From Posidonia oceanica (Eukaryota > Streptophyta > Magnoliopsida > Alismatales > Posidoniaceae), in NCBI GenBank assembly GCA_037176725.1, contig JAZBRS010000054.1, positions 14,526,001-14,590,000 on the forward strand: DNA of 64,000 nt, in the 5' to 3' direction. Position numbers and translations under genes: made by a program. Below, piece by piece: positions 22,074 to 32,180 of the stretch; within the stretch, counting starts at the first letter, position 1, and every line of letters starts with the position of its first letter. The notes under the pieces are model-generated. The model searched no databases, had not been told where the DNA came from, and saw only the letters and a list, made by a program, of their open reading frames with translations.

Positions 22074-25000
22074 TGTAGCGATCCCGATCGGAATCAGGCT
22101 CGCTATTAGCGGCGATTGGATCCGAGGAAGAGGCTCAACTCGAAAACACTTAAAATCGAGGAGAAAAGAGAAAGATAAGACAAATCAGAGTCGCCACCAT
22201 GTCCATTAACGGGAGACAAGGAAAACCGGGGGAAATGCGTGAATTAACACGCAAAACCAAGCAAGAAATGCAAAGCAAAGCAATGCAAAGGAAACAAATG
22301 CAAATGCATGCAAAAGAGATGACTCTAGCCTAGGATAAGGGCAGTATGGTCATTGCGGGCCAAAAGACAGGGCAAGGACTCCTGTTACGTGCGGGGAAGG
22401 TGTTAGGCACCCCCGACACGCCCGAGAATCGGTCTTTCTAGGCTTACGCTCGCATACGCAGGGAAATGCAGGATTGAATGCCTATGTGCCTATGAATGCC
22501 TAAATGAATGCTCAAAGTGTGCTCTAAGTGAAGAGATGCAGGGCAAGGAAGTAAACGTGCTGTCTAAGTGCTCAGCTACGCTGTCCGTGTTCCGAACCGG
22601 GCGAAACCTGGCTCGTGAGAACTCCGGGCAGTAAGCATCACAGCCCTATATGCAAATGCAAGCGAAAAAAAGCAAAACAACGGCAAAACCATGCAATGCG
22701 ATCGACATGCAAGAGAAAACGGCGTAAAGCACGTAAAACGAGGCGAAAAACAAGAAAGCGCGCAAAACGGTGCAAAAGGACAAGGTCGGCACGCAAAACG
22801 GGCGAGAAAGCAAGGCGGCACGCAAATCGGTGCAAAAGGCGATGACGGGCACGCAAAGCTGTGCCAAAAACAGGGCGAGCGCGCAAAACGGCGCGAAAGA
22901 CAAAGCAGGCATGCAAAACGGTGCCAAGACGAGAGCGGGCACGCAAAACGGTGCCAAAAGCAGGGAGAGAAAACCTCGGAAAAAGCCGAGCGAATGCAAA
23001 TGCAAATGCAAGGAAAAGATTAGAAGCAGTAAAAGGAGAAGCGGAACAACGAATGTGTGAGAACAGGCGCTGTTCGGGGCCACACAGAGTAGGTGTGAAG
23101 ACCTACAAAGGGGAGAGTGAGCAAACAGGGGGATTGCCACCTTATTTGCGACCATTTCCCGCTAAACCGTTCCACGGTGTGTCTCGCACGCTGCCCAAAG
23201 CTCGCGATGCGATCGGATTGTGGAAAAGGGGGAAGAAAGTCACATTAAGTGGTGAATCCAAAGAAAACTCAACACAAAACGCCCAAGAGTACGCGAAACA
23301 GGGATCTGAGTTGATAGACAAGAAGAGGAGGTCCTATTCTACATGCTCAAAGAGATAGAAATCGAAAACGAGGAAAACTATGCAAATGGCATGCAAATGA
23401 ATGCAATGCAGGGGTTCAGGAGGACATACCTGGAAATCCGTGAGCCTGATCTGAGATCTGCTTGGTCCATGCTGAAGAGCGCTTCGCTGCGGTCGCCTGG
23501 GCAGCTTACTTGAGAAGATCCAACGGCCGGATCGGAAGATATCGCAGCTTCAAGGCAGGAAGGCCAGAACAGGGGAGAAGAACAGATCTAGGTGTTCAGG
23601 AGGTCCTAGGGGTGTGCAAAAGGTCCTCCCAAGTGAAGGGGAGCTAAAGGGTGCTTAGTGTGTGCAAAGGGATGCTAAAATGCAAAGCTAAATGAATGCA
23701 GGATGCATGCAAGATGCAAGAAAAGACAAGAGGGGAATTTTTAGAAAAACAGAGGTTCAAATGCCATTTTTGAAAAGAGAAGGGGGCTAAATGCAAATTT
23801 TCAAAAAAGGATGGGGCCCACAGGAGAGAGTTTTGAAAACAGGAGAGGGCAGAGGGATATTTTGCAAAAGATTGGGCTCAGAAAGCTATTTTGAAAAGAG
23901 GGCATGCATTGGAAGAAGTTTTGAAAACAAATGGAAATCAGAGGGTAATTTTGGAAAAAAACTAGGGTCTAAAGTGCAAATTTTCCAGAAAACAGGGTTC
24001 TGGGAAGTCCGGGAATGCAAGTGGAGGGTCTACATGCAATTTTGTAAGCATAGGAGCTAAGATGCAACTTTAGGGGCAAAACAGTCTTTTTACATGATTT
24101 TTAAAGGATGCAAGGACCTATGTGTAATTTTTGAATCATGCAGGGGTCAAATATGCAATTTTATATGGTAAACATGCTCTGAAATCAGAAGACAGGACTG
24201 ATGTGCAATTTTTGGGAAAAACAGGGTTAAAAATGCAATGCATGGAAAACAGTTACTGCATATTTAAAATGGACCTACATGCAAAAATGCAAAACCATGA
24301 GGTAAAATATGCAATGCAGTATGCAAAAATTAAAAATGAAACCTAAGTTACTACAGTGCACAGGACCTAGATGCAAAAACAACGAAATGCAGGGACACAG
24401 AATGCAATTTTATATGGTAAAAATGATGCATTTAAATGAACTGATTTAATACAGGACCTATATGCAAAAATGGAAACCAGAGGGGCTAAAACACAAAAAA
24501 ATTACAGCTAAACAGCACAGTAAAAGGACTGGGATGTAAATACAGAAAAGCAGGAATAATTAAAGCAATTTTGCATGGTTTTAAATTAAAAACTAAGCAG
24601 ATTAAAAGGCATAAGGACCGGAATGCAAAAATGAAATAACTTAAGGCAGACATGTAATATTCACACAGAAACTTTATAATTGGAAAAATAAAGGAACAGT
24701 GACTTGCCGGCGATGGTAGGTACTGTAGCAGTAAGCTACCGGACCTTAGCACCGTCGGCACAGGGGGCTTGTGGAGGCGCTGATCGGCGGGAGCTGGAGC
24801 TGACGTTCGTGCAGAGCTCCGGGGACCGTCGGGGCGACGTTCCGTTGGCTAGAGCATCGGGAAGAGCGGAGGCCGGCGCCGGAGAAGAAGCTCTGTCCGG
24901 CGAGTCGCGATCGGAGCAGGAAGGCCGGAGACTTGCTTCTGGATGGCGGAAAAGCAGCAGAGGAAGGAGAGAGAGCGGAGGAGGTGAAGAAATACCTGTT

Positions 25001-27698
25001 TTCGCGTCTAGTGCGTCCTCCCGACCTCAATAGTGTCGGAGCTGGCCGGCGGCGTCTGTCCGGTCGCTGCGATGATCGCCAGCTGCCCGCGGAGGTCTGG
25101 ATCTTCTCAGGGGGTGCTTCTGGTGCTTCTCGGTCGATCAGACGGAGGTTCTGCAGCTCGACAGAAGATCCGGCGCTTTTGGGTTCTCAGAAAGGAACCG
25201 GAGATGGAGGGTGGCTGTTGCTACTCGCCCGGTGGAGTGGAGCCCTCCGGGAGGTTGCTGGGGGTCTGGAGACGGGATTTGGATGGTTGGAAAGGGTTTC
25301 TGGAAGGTGTGGAGAGAGTTTGGGAGTTGGGTCCGATTTTGGTCTGAGGTTAGGATAGGTGTTTGTTGTGGAGTTTGGAAGCTATGGTGGATGGTTGGGT
25401 TCGAGGTCGGGGACTCTGGAAAGGTGGAGGTTCGGTGAGTCTCTGGGTGGATTTTGGGAGAAGGTTGTGGGCTGGAGTGGAGGGAATTGCTGAGGGGAGT
25501 TGTGTTGGGTTCTGGTTGGTGTTCAGGGTGATTTGAAGGTGTTTCGTGCAGTGGAAAGGCAATGGGATGGTGGAGGAGGAATGCTGGTGTGCTAGGTGAA
25601 TTTGGGGGATGAAAATGGAAGGAAATTCGAGGCTGGAACGGGCTGGTTTCGGGGGAGAAAGAAAGGGAGGTTCTACTGAATTCAGAGGGCGAAGAAGTGG
25701 GAAGTTTGCAGGGGAATTCTCTGGATTTCTCAGCTCTCTCTCTCAGGTGGCGAAAAGGGCGATGAAGGAGGATTGAAGGGCTGGCTTTTATCAGGAGGAG
25801 GGGACTGCTGGGCGCGAGCTGGTGGTTTGAATTCCACCGGCGGCACTGCAGCAGAAACGACGGGCGTCGGCGAGGCGACTGGCATTCAATGCCTCCCGGA
25901 AATGGTGCTGAGAGAAGAGGAGAGCGGCGAGCTCTATAGGTGATCTGATGGAGAGGGAGAGCTTGAAAATTAAAAAGGAGAGGGAGCCCTGTAGCTGGCC
26001 GCTCGCGGGAGAGAAGCTGAGGAAAATGCAGAAGGTGGGGAAGAAGAAGGGGCGCTGGGTCGGACCGTGGGCCGAAGGAAAAGGAAATAAAAGAAAAAAG
26101 AAAAAACGGGCTGGATTGGGCCCAGTAAGGAAAGGAAAGAAAGAAAAAGAGAAGTAAGAAAGAAGAGAGGGTAGAATGGGAAAAATAAAATTAGTAAAAA
26201 GGAACTGAAAATAAATAAAAATACTAGAAAGGTTGTGATGTGAATTAGGGTTTTAATTAAATTTTTTAATGGCCATTTTGGGTTGATTAATGTTTTTTGG
26301 GCTTGATTAGGGTTTTAGGGTTTTGGTTTTACTTTTAATTAGTTTTCACTTGATTAAATGTTTGTTAAACCTTTTTTAAATTGTTTTAAAAATTGTGTTT
26401 CCCTTGTTGGACAGTTAGGATATTGATTAGGATTTTTTAGGATTTATTTTCGTATTAATCAGGGTTGTTTTCAGGTTTTTAAGTTTTAGTCTTCTTAGGG
26501 TTTTTTCCTTTCTTAAGTCTTTTAAATTATGCTTTGATTTTTATTTGTTGATTTTTCTTGAAGTTTTTAGTTAGATTTTTCTGGTTTGATGGGGTGTTTT
26601 TAAGTCTTTCTTAATGTGTTTTTCTTTTCCTTTTAATTAAGCTTTTTAATTTGTTTTTTTCCTTAGGTTTGTTAGGTTAAGTCTTTTGCTTCTTTAATTA
26701 CTTGTTTTAATGTTTGTTTTTTGATTCTTCTTTTTAGGGTTTGTTTTTTAATTCTTCTGATGGGGTTTTTACTCTTGGTGGGTTCTGATTTCATTTTAGT
26801 TTTTTTCTTGATTTTTCAGTGTTTTCTTTTGATTTGTTTTGCATTTTTTAGCTTACATGCTTGGTTTTCCTTTTAGCTTGATTTAGTTAAGTTTAGGTTT
26901 TTAATTGCTTGTTTAATGTTTTTTTTTTAATTGTTTTTCTTAGGGTTCTGATTTGTTTCTTTTATGTTTTGGGGTTTTACAGATTTTTAGGGGTTTTTAT
27001 GGATTTTTGCAAGAGAAAGAAAGGGGAAAAGAGAAAGAAGAAGAGAAGGGAAAAAGGAAGAATAAAGGGAAAAGAGATGAGTTGAAGGAAAAGGATTTTT
27101 TGAAAATTAGGGAAAGTGTTAAAAATAAAGTAAAAATGGGAATAAGATAGAGGAAGGATAGAAGCACAAAGGGGGCCCACAGCCGGACCAGAGAAAGGGT
27201 AAGGAGGGGATGAAAAGAGAGATGATAATCAGGAGAGAGAGAGGAGAGAGAAAATGATAATCCTGCAGGGAGAAAAGGATAATTTGGGTGAATGGAGGTC
27301 TTAAAGGTCTTGGAATGGGATGAAAATTGGTGAGTGGGCAGTCTAGGGTTTGAGGTGTTGGTTCTGAAGTTTTGGTTTGATTCTAAGAAGGTTTTGGAGG
27401 GGTTTTAAGGTGTAGAAAAAAAGGGAGTTTTGCCTAGGTTTTCTAGGGTTTTTGGGAATGGTCTAAGTTTGAGAGTTTCTAAGTTCTTGGGTAGGTTTGC
27501 TAAGTGGGTGTTGGTGGGTTTTCCTATGGATTTTGGTTAGGTTTTGAGCTTGGGAAGAGGGGTAAAGGCTTAGGTCAAGTTTGCTTGGGTTTGAAGGGTA
27601 AAGAGGAGGGTTAGGGTTTGGTTTTGGTTTGGGTTTGAGTCCAGCAATCACTAGGAGGGCTCCAAGTGGTCCAAGCCTGCCAAGATGGGGTGTCAACA
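22074..27698 (-). repeat. 3' LTR of element A (5625 bp)
   Basis: Ends are TGTAGCGATC and GGGTGTCAACA. In plus-strand order it holds the PBS-like site (22187-22197), the U5 modules (22360-22445 and 22570-22650), a minisatellite of CGCAAAACGGTGC units (about 22730-22960), AT-rich degenerate repeats (23650-24660), a GC-rich stretch (24700-25940), a purine-rich stretch, a 0.75 kb T-rich stretch (26230-26990; A-rich on the element strand, in U3) and a final unique part. A minus-strand TATAAAG is at 24672-24678; I cannot say whether it is the promoter. Small ORFs in the GC-rich part are not supported as genes. Confidence 0.95.
26230..26990. repeat. T-rich stretch in U3 of the A LTR
   Basis: TTTTTAGGGTTTT, TTAATTGTTTTT and similar phrases dominate; on the element strand this is A-rich. 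The few TTTAGGG-like words (around 26305) are not a telomere array. The same stretch is at 45165-45920. Confidence 0.7.
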
Positions 27699-27763
27699 GA
27701 TGCCCCTCCCTGAGCAAGGTCAAGCGGAGCGAGGCCCCTGCTCGGGGTTGACAAGACACCCCA
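27686..27763 (-). promoter_or_regulatory. PPT and stem-loop at the 3' LTR junction of element A
   Basis: TGGGGTGTC (27686-27694) pairs perfectly with GACACCCCA (27755-27763). Inside, CCCTGAGC pairs with GCTCGGGG with one wobble. The element-strand PPT is GGGAGGGGCATC directly before the LTR at 27699-27710. Confidence 0.75.
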
Positions 27764-28254
27764 TCTGACCGGCGGGAGCAGCGATTTGCTATGGGCGTGA
27801 GCTACTTATTCGGCGGATGCACCGAAGATCGTAACCCGTTGCCGCAATGCAAAATGCAGGGTGCAGATGGATGAATGCTAGGTGTGTAATGCGTGCTAAT
27901 GCAAATGTAATGCAAGAGTTAGTACAAAAGTTAGCCAATTAGAAGGAAATGCTGATGCTGTACAAGTGAGGTCAATGATACTAAAGTAGTATGCAATGCT
28001 AGCTGAGAAGATGCAGAGATGATGCAAGAGAAAATGCTAAATGGACGCGATGTGGCGCAAGGATCTGGCAGGAAAGCCAGACTTGCGCGACAAAGCAAGG
28101 GAAAACAGGGTGCAGCTCGTCCTCGCCCGGGGAGCAAGCTAGCAGAAGAGAAAAGAGGGGTGCGAGGGGAGAGAGGCCAACTCTCCTATCGCAAAAAAGG
28201 AGGTGCATGACTTTACCTTCCTGGGGCAAGGTCACGCCAAAAAGGGTGATAAGG
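27764..28254. other. A 3' UTR head
   Basis: Homologous to the heads of the C and B 3' UTRs (GATCGTAACCCGTTGCCGCAATGC). It contains one copy of a TCGTCCTCGCCCGGGGAGCAAGC phrase (28107 on), the seed of the array that expanded in element C. No ORF is supported. Confidence 0.6.
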
Positions 28255-29285
28255 TGACGGGCTTATCGTCCGGATAGTTTACGGTCCTATCAATCGGGAG
28301 TGATAGTTTAGGTTATCAGCCTAGAGCGATAGTTTAGGTTATCAGCCTGGAGTGATAGTTTAGGTTATCAGCCTAGAGCAGTTGTGAGTGATAGTTACTG
28401 GATATCAGCCGTATAACATGGTTGTGCGGGATAGTTTACAGTCCTATCAACTGGCGGATAGTTTACAGACCTATCAACTGGCGGATAGTTTACAGACCTA
28501 TCAACTGGCGGATAGTTTACAGACCTATCAACTGGAAGCCACAAACCATGAGTGATAGTTACTGGGTATCAGCCGTATAACGCAAATGCCAGATAGTTTA
28601 CAGTCCTATCAACTGGAGCGATAGTTTACAGACCTATCAACTAGCGGATAGTTTACAGTCCTATCAACTGGTGGATAGTTTACAGTCCTATCAACTGGAA
28701 ACGGCATTGCGAGGGACAGTTACTGGGTGTCAGCCGTATAACATGATTGCGCGTGATAGTTTAGGATATCAGCCTAGCGATAGTTTACAGTCCTATCAAC
28801 TGGAACGATAGTTTACAGTCCTATCAACTGGCGGATAGTTTACAGGCCTATCAACTGGAACGCACAATGATGAGGGATAGTTACTGGATATCAGCCGTAT
28901 AATGCAATTGCTGGTGATAGTTTAGGATATCAGCCTAACGATAGTTTACAGTCCTATCAACTGGTGGATAGTTTACAGACCTATCAACTGGCGGATAGTT
29001 TACAGACCTATCAACTGGAAACCGCAATTGCAAGGGACAGTTACTGGATGTCAGCCGTATAACACAACTGGGGGCCAACCATGGATCGGCCCAGATGATA
29101 GTTTAGGTTATCAGCCTGAGAGTGCTTGATTGTTGATAGTTTAGGATATCAGCCTGAAAGTGCTTGATTGTTGATAGTTTAGGATATCAGCCTGAGAGTG
29201 CTTGATTGTTGATAGTTTAGGATATCAGCCTGAGAGTGCTTGATTGTTGATAGTTTAGGATATCAGCCTGAGAGTGCTTGATTGT
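28255..29285. repeat. A 3' UTR hairpin arrays, GATAGTTTACAGTCCTATC type and 38-bp type
   Basis: About 20 units of GATAGTTTACAGTCCTATC followed by AACTGGCG occur at 27-28 bp steps, mixed with GATAGTTTAGGATATCAGCC and GATAGTTACTGGATATCAGCC variants. From 29095 a 38-bp unit (GATAGTTTAGGATATCAGCC then TGAGAGTGCTTGATTGTT) is repeated five times, four of them almost identical. GATAG and CTATC form the stem in the first type. Confidence 0.9.
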
Positions 29286-29850
29286 TTGATAAGAGGGGAT
29301 GAGATAATGATGAGAGGCTATTGCTAAAGAGGGGGATGAGATAATGATGAGAGTTATTGCTAAAGAGGGGGATGAGATCATTATGAGAATGATTGATAAA
29401 GAGGGGGATGAGATCATGATGAGAATTACTGCTAAAGAGGGGGATGAGATCATGATGAGAATTACTGCTAAAAAGGGGATGAGATCATGATGAGAGCTAT
29501 TGCTAAAGAGGGGGGTGAGATCATGATGAGAATGATTGATAAAGAGGGGGATGAGATCGTGATGAGAATTACTGCTAAAGAGGGGGATGAGATCATGATG
29601 AGAATTACTACTAAAGAGGGGATGAGATCATGATGAGAGTTATTGCTAAAGAGGGGGTGAGATCATGATGAGAGTTACTGCTAAGGAGGGGGGGAGATCA
29701 TGATGAGAAAGAGGGGATAAGGTAATGATGAGAATGATTGATTGATAAGATATCGGACTTATCGGCCGACAAAGAGGGGATGAGGTAATGATGAGAAAGA
29801 GGGGATGAGGTAATGATGAGAAGAAATCATCCTATGACACCAGGAATATC
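29286..29850. repeat. A 3' UTR array of GAGGGGGATGAGATCATGATGAGA units
   Basis: About a dozen units of 33-36 bp: AAAGAGGGGGATGAGATCATG then ATGAGAATTACTGCT or ATGAGAATGATTGAT. ATCATGAT inside is self-complementary. The reading of a serine/isoleucine-rich frame on the minus strand is a repeat artefact. Confidence 0.9.
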
Positions 29851-29959
29851 ATAGGGGAAAGAGGGGAAGAATGATACCAAGGGGCGATCAAAAGATGCCC
29901 CTGGTGTCGGGATGACACCAGGGGTTGGCCAACGCGTCCTTGGCATCGAAAGCAGAGGG

Positions 29960-30610
29960 TGATGACAAGATTGTCGTGCCTGTCAGACGAGTAGTTTGGG
30001 GTACCAGCCCGCTGGGGACTCAGCTGGGGATGATCAGCTGAGGAGGATGACAGGTTGATGGACCTTTCGCCGAGCAGTTTGGGGTGCCAGCCCGTAGGGG
30101 ACTCAACTGGGGATGATCAGCTGAGGAGGATGACAGGTTGACGAAACTTTCGCCGAGCAGTTTGGAGTGCCAACCTGCAGGGGACTCAGCTGGGGATGAT
30201 CAGCTGAGGAGGATGACAGGTTGACATACCTTTCGCCGAGCAGTTTGGGGTGCCAGCCCGCAGGGGACTCAGCTGGGGATGATCAGCTGAGGAGGATGAC
30301 AGGTTGACGGACCTTTCGCTGAGCAGTTTGGGGTGCCAGCCCGTAGGGGACTCAGCTGGGGATGATCAGCTGAGGAGGATGACAGGTTGACGGACCTTTC
30401 GCCGAGCAGTTTGGGGTGCCAGCCCGTAGGGGACTCAGCTGGGGATGATCAGCTGAGGAGGATGACAGGTTGACGGACATTTCGCCGAGCAGTTTGGGGT
30501 GCCAGCCCGCAGGGGACTCAGCTGGGGATGATCAGCTGAGGAGGATGACAGGTTGACGGACCTTTCGCCGAGCAGTTTGGGGTGCCAGCCCGCTGGGGAT
30601 GATGATCCAG
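29960..30610. repeat. A 3' UTR array, ~82-bp unit, about seven copies
   Basis: Each unit has GGGGACTCAGCTGGGGATGA, TCAGCTGAGGAGGATGACAGG, then TTGACGGACCTTTCGCCGAG and CAGTTTGGGGTGCCAGCCCG. Units are nearly identical, with single changes such as CAACTGG near 30109, which indicates recent amplification. The single-copy ancestor of the unit (GTTGACGGACTC, AGTTTGGG.TGCCAGCCC) is seen in B and C. Confidence 0.9.
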
Positions 30611-30904
30611 CTGGGGGCGACCAGCTGGGGACGCCAGATGGCGTAGCTTGATGACGCAGGTCTGCAGAGGTTCTGGACTCCGGATTGGGTGCTGGGGACT
30701 TTGCTGCGTTGTGATGGCTGCAAGTCTGGTCAGAGGGCCTGAGATGATGATGATAATGAATATGCGATGCATTGAACAGTCTTGAAGTGCAAGCAGATAG
30801 CAAAAACAGTTTTTTCATAAAGCTTGATGAGTACAATGCCTGTGGCAGGCCAAAAGATGTACAGCATGACCTGAAAGAAGACCACATGATGATTGCACAA
30901 TGGC

Positions 30905-32107
30905 CTAGTCAGTTCGGGCCTTCTTCGACTGCCTGGAGTCGGGGAATAGGGGGCCGCCGGGCGGGACCTCAGAAATAGGCCAGAGCTCTCGGACTTCAGC
31001 TTCATATTCTGGGGTGCATCCTACACCTCTCACAGCTGCAATGTCTGTTGATTGGACCCCATGCTGCATCAGATTAGCGAGCTTTTTGGTTGGGGCAGTT
31101 GTGCTGAGAGGGTACATCTGTAGAAGCTCGAGCGCTGTACTGTCAATGAAGGCGCCCTGCTGGAAGCCGAACTGGCGCATGACCCTGATTGGATGGTACT
31201 CTACGCTTGCTGTGAAGCCTGGTAGAATGATCAGCCGTGCGTCGCGCGCGCTGAAGAAGACAGTAAATGGCTCAGCTACAGAGGGGACAATACGCCAGGT
31301 TACAGCGTCGTCAGTCAGTGCTGATAGCTTCTCATATTCTTCTTTGACGCTCTTTTCTGTCTTGGCACGGGCGCTGCTGTAGTAAGCTTCAAAGGCATGC
31401 ACTTGAGGGCGCAAGAGGTTCGTCTCTAAGTGCGCGGTCAGCCAGACTTGTATGAGTGCTCCGCAACCGTGGAAGTGGCGGCAGCGATGAGAGATGCGGT
31501 CCAGCCCGCGATAGGTCTCTGCTAGAACAACTGGTGCCAGGTCTATGTGCTGGGTCACCACAGCTAATGCAATTTCTGCAACCTCAATGGCCACCGTTAG
31601 TCGGCCATGAGTAAAGATCAGCTCGCCCAGGAAGCGGATAACAAATCCTCGGAGCCACAGCTCATCTCCGAGTTCTGCGTGCTTGTTCATGATATCATCG
31701 AAGTGCGCAAGGCGAAGCATAGGTTTAGGCCCACTGGTGCAGATTAGTTTCTGTTGGCAGGTTCGAATGGGGAGCCCAGTTAGTTGGCTCAGGACCTTGA
31801 GATATCCATCTCGCCTCATGAAAACAGGCGGCCCCAGGATCTTGGAAAAGCCGCAGATCCGACGCACCTCTTCCAGTGTAGGTGTCAGCTCAGTTTTGCC
31901 AAAGCGAAAGACATGGTGCGCCGGTTTCCAGAATCTTGCGGCGGCACACAGAAGGTGACGGCTGACTTCCACGTCAGCGGCCTTCAGCAGTTTAGTTGGG
32001 ATCTCCCAGAGGCGCAGCTTCTCACAGTCTTCCTGAGTGAGCCTGCCGATCCATTCTCGCAAGGTTTCCGAGCAGTGTGCGGGAGTCAGCAGAGTTGGGA
32101 AGCCCAT
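30905..32107 (-). CDS. PMD-like accessory protein of element A, 400 residues, open
   Basis: This is the only long uninterrupted gene of element A, lying 3' of the integrase on the same strand. ATG at 32107 (MGFPTLLTPAHC) is shared with the copies in B and C, which supports the start. Residues about 65-88 hold F-x4-ELTPTLEEV and ICGF, as in plant mobile domain (aminotransferase-like, DUF7745-like) proteins. Further conserved blocks are ELGDELWLRGFV, IDLAPVVLAETYRGL and EYHPIRVMRQFG; the end is Lys/Arg-rich (SRQSKKARTD). I see no signal peptide or membrane segment. PMD domains are found in plant transposable elements and in a few host proteins of silencing; what this one does is unknown. A candidate splice acceptor lies ~50 bp upstream. 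Confidence 0.75.
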   Translation of the reverse strand: MGFPTLLTPAHCSETLREWIGRLTQEDCEKLRLWEIPTKLLKAADVEVSRHLLCAAARFWKPAHHVFRFGKTELTPTLEEVRRICGFSKILGPPVFMRRDGYLKVLSQLTGLPIRTCQQKLICTSGPKPMLRLAHFDDIMNKHAELGDELWLRGFVIRFLGELIFTHGRLTVAIEVAEIALAVVTQHIDLAPVVLAETYRGLDRISHRCRHFHGCGALIQVWLTAHLETNLLRPQVHAFEAYYSSARAKTEKSVKEEYEKLSALTDDAVTWRIVPSVAEPFTVFFSARDARLIILPGFTASVEYHPIRVMRQFGFQQGAFIDSTALELLQMYPLSTTAPTKKLANLMQHGVQSTDIAAVRGVGCTPEYEAEVRELWPISEVPPGGPLFPDSRQSKKARTD

Positions 32108-32154
32108 TGCGCTGATCGCAGAGACACAGGCTGATAGCTGCAGAGCTTGAAGGT

Positions 32155-32180
32155 ACCTGCTATCAATAAACAGTCAGATC
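32155..32180 (-). promoter_or_regulatory. Candidate 3' splice site before the accessory ORF of A
   Basis: The element strand reads CTGAC, 18 nt on TGATAGCAG, then GTACCTTCAAG; the AG is at 32157-32158. Element C has TTACAG before GTACCTGAAG with a CTGAT branch-like word. In B the AG is lost (TATACGTACTTGAAG). Only a suggestion from three copies. Confidence 0.35.

Noticed and set aside
24704..25358. GC-rich ORFs (109 and 141 codons) conserved in both A LTRs
   Set aside because: Conservation only reflects the recent LTR pair. No domain is seen and overlapping frames are equally open.
26290..26330. Telomere-like TTTAGGG words
   Set aside because: Only a couple of imperfect copies in a T-rich LTR stretch.
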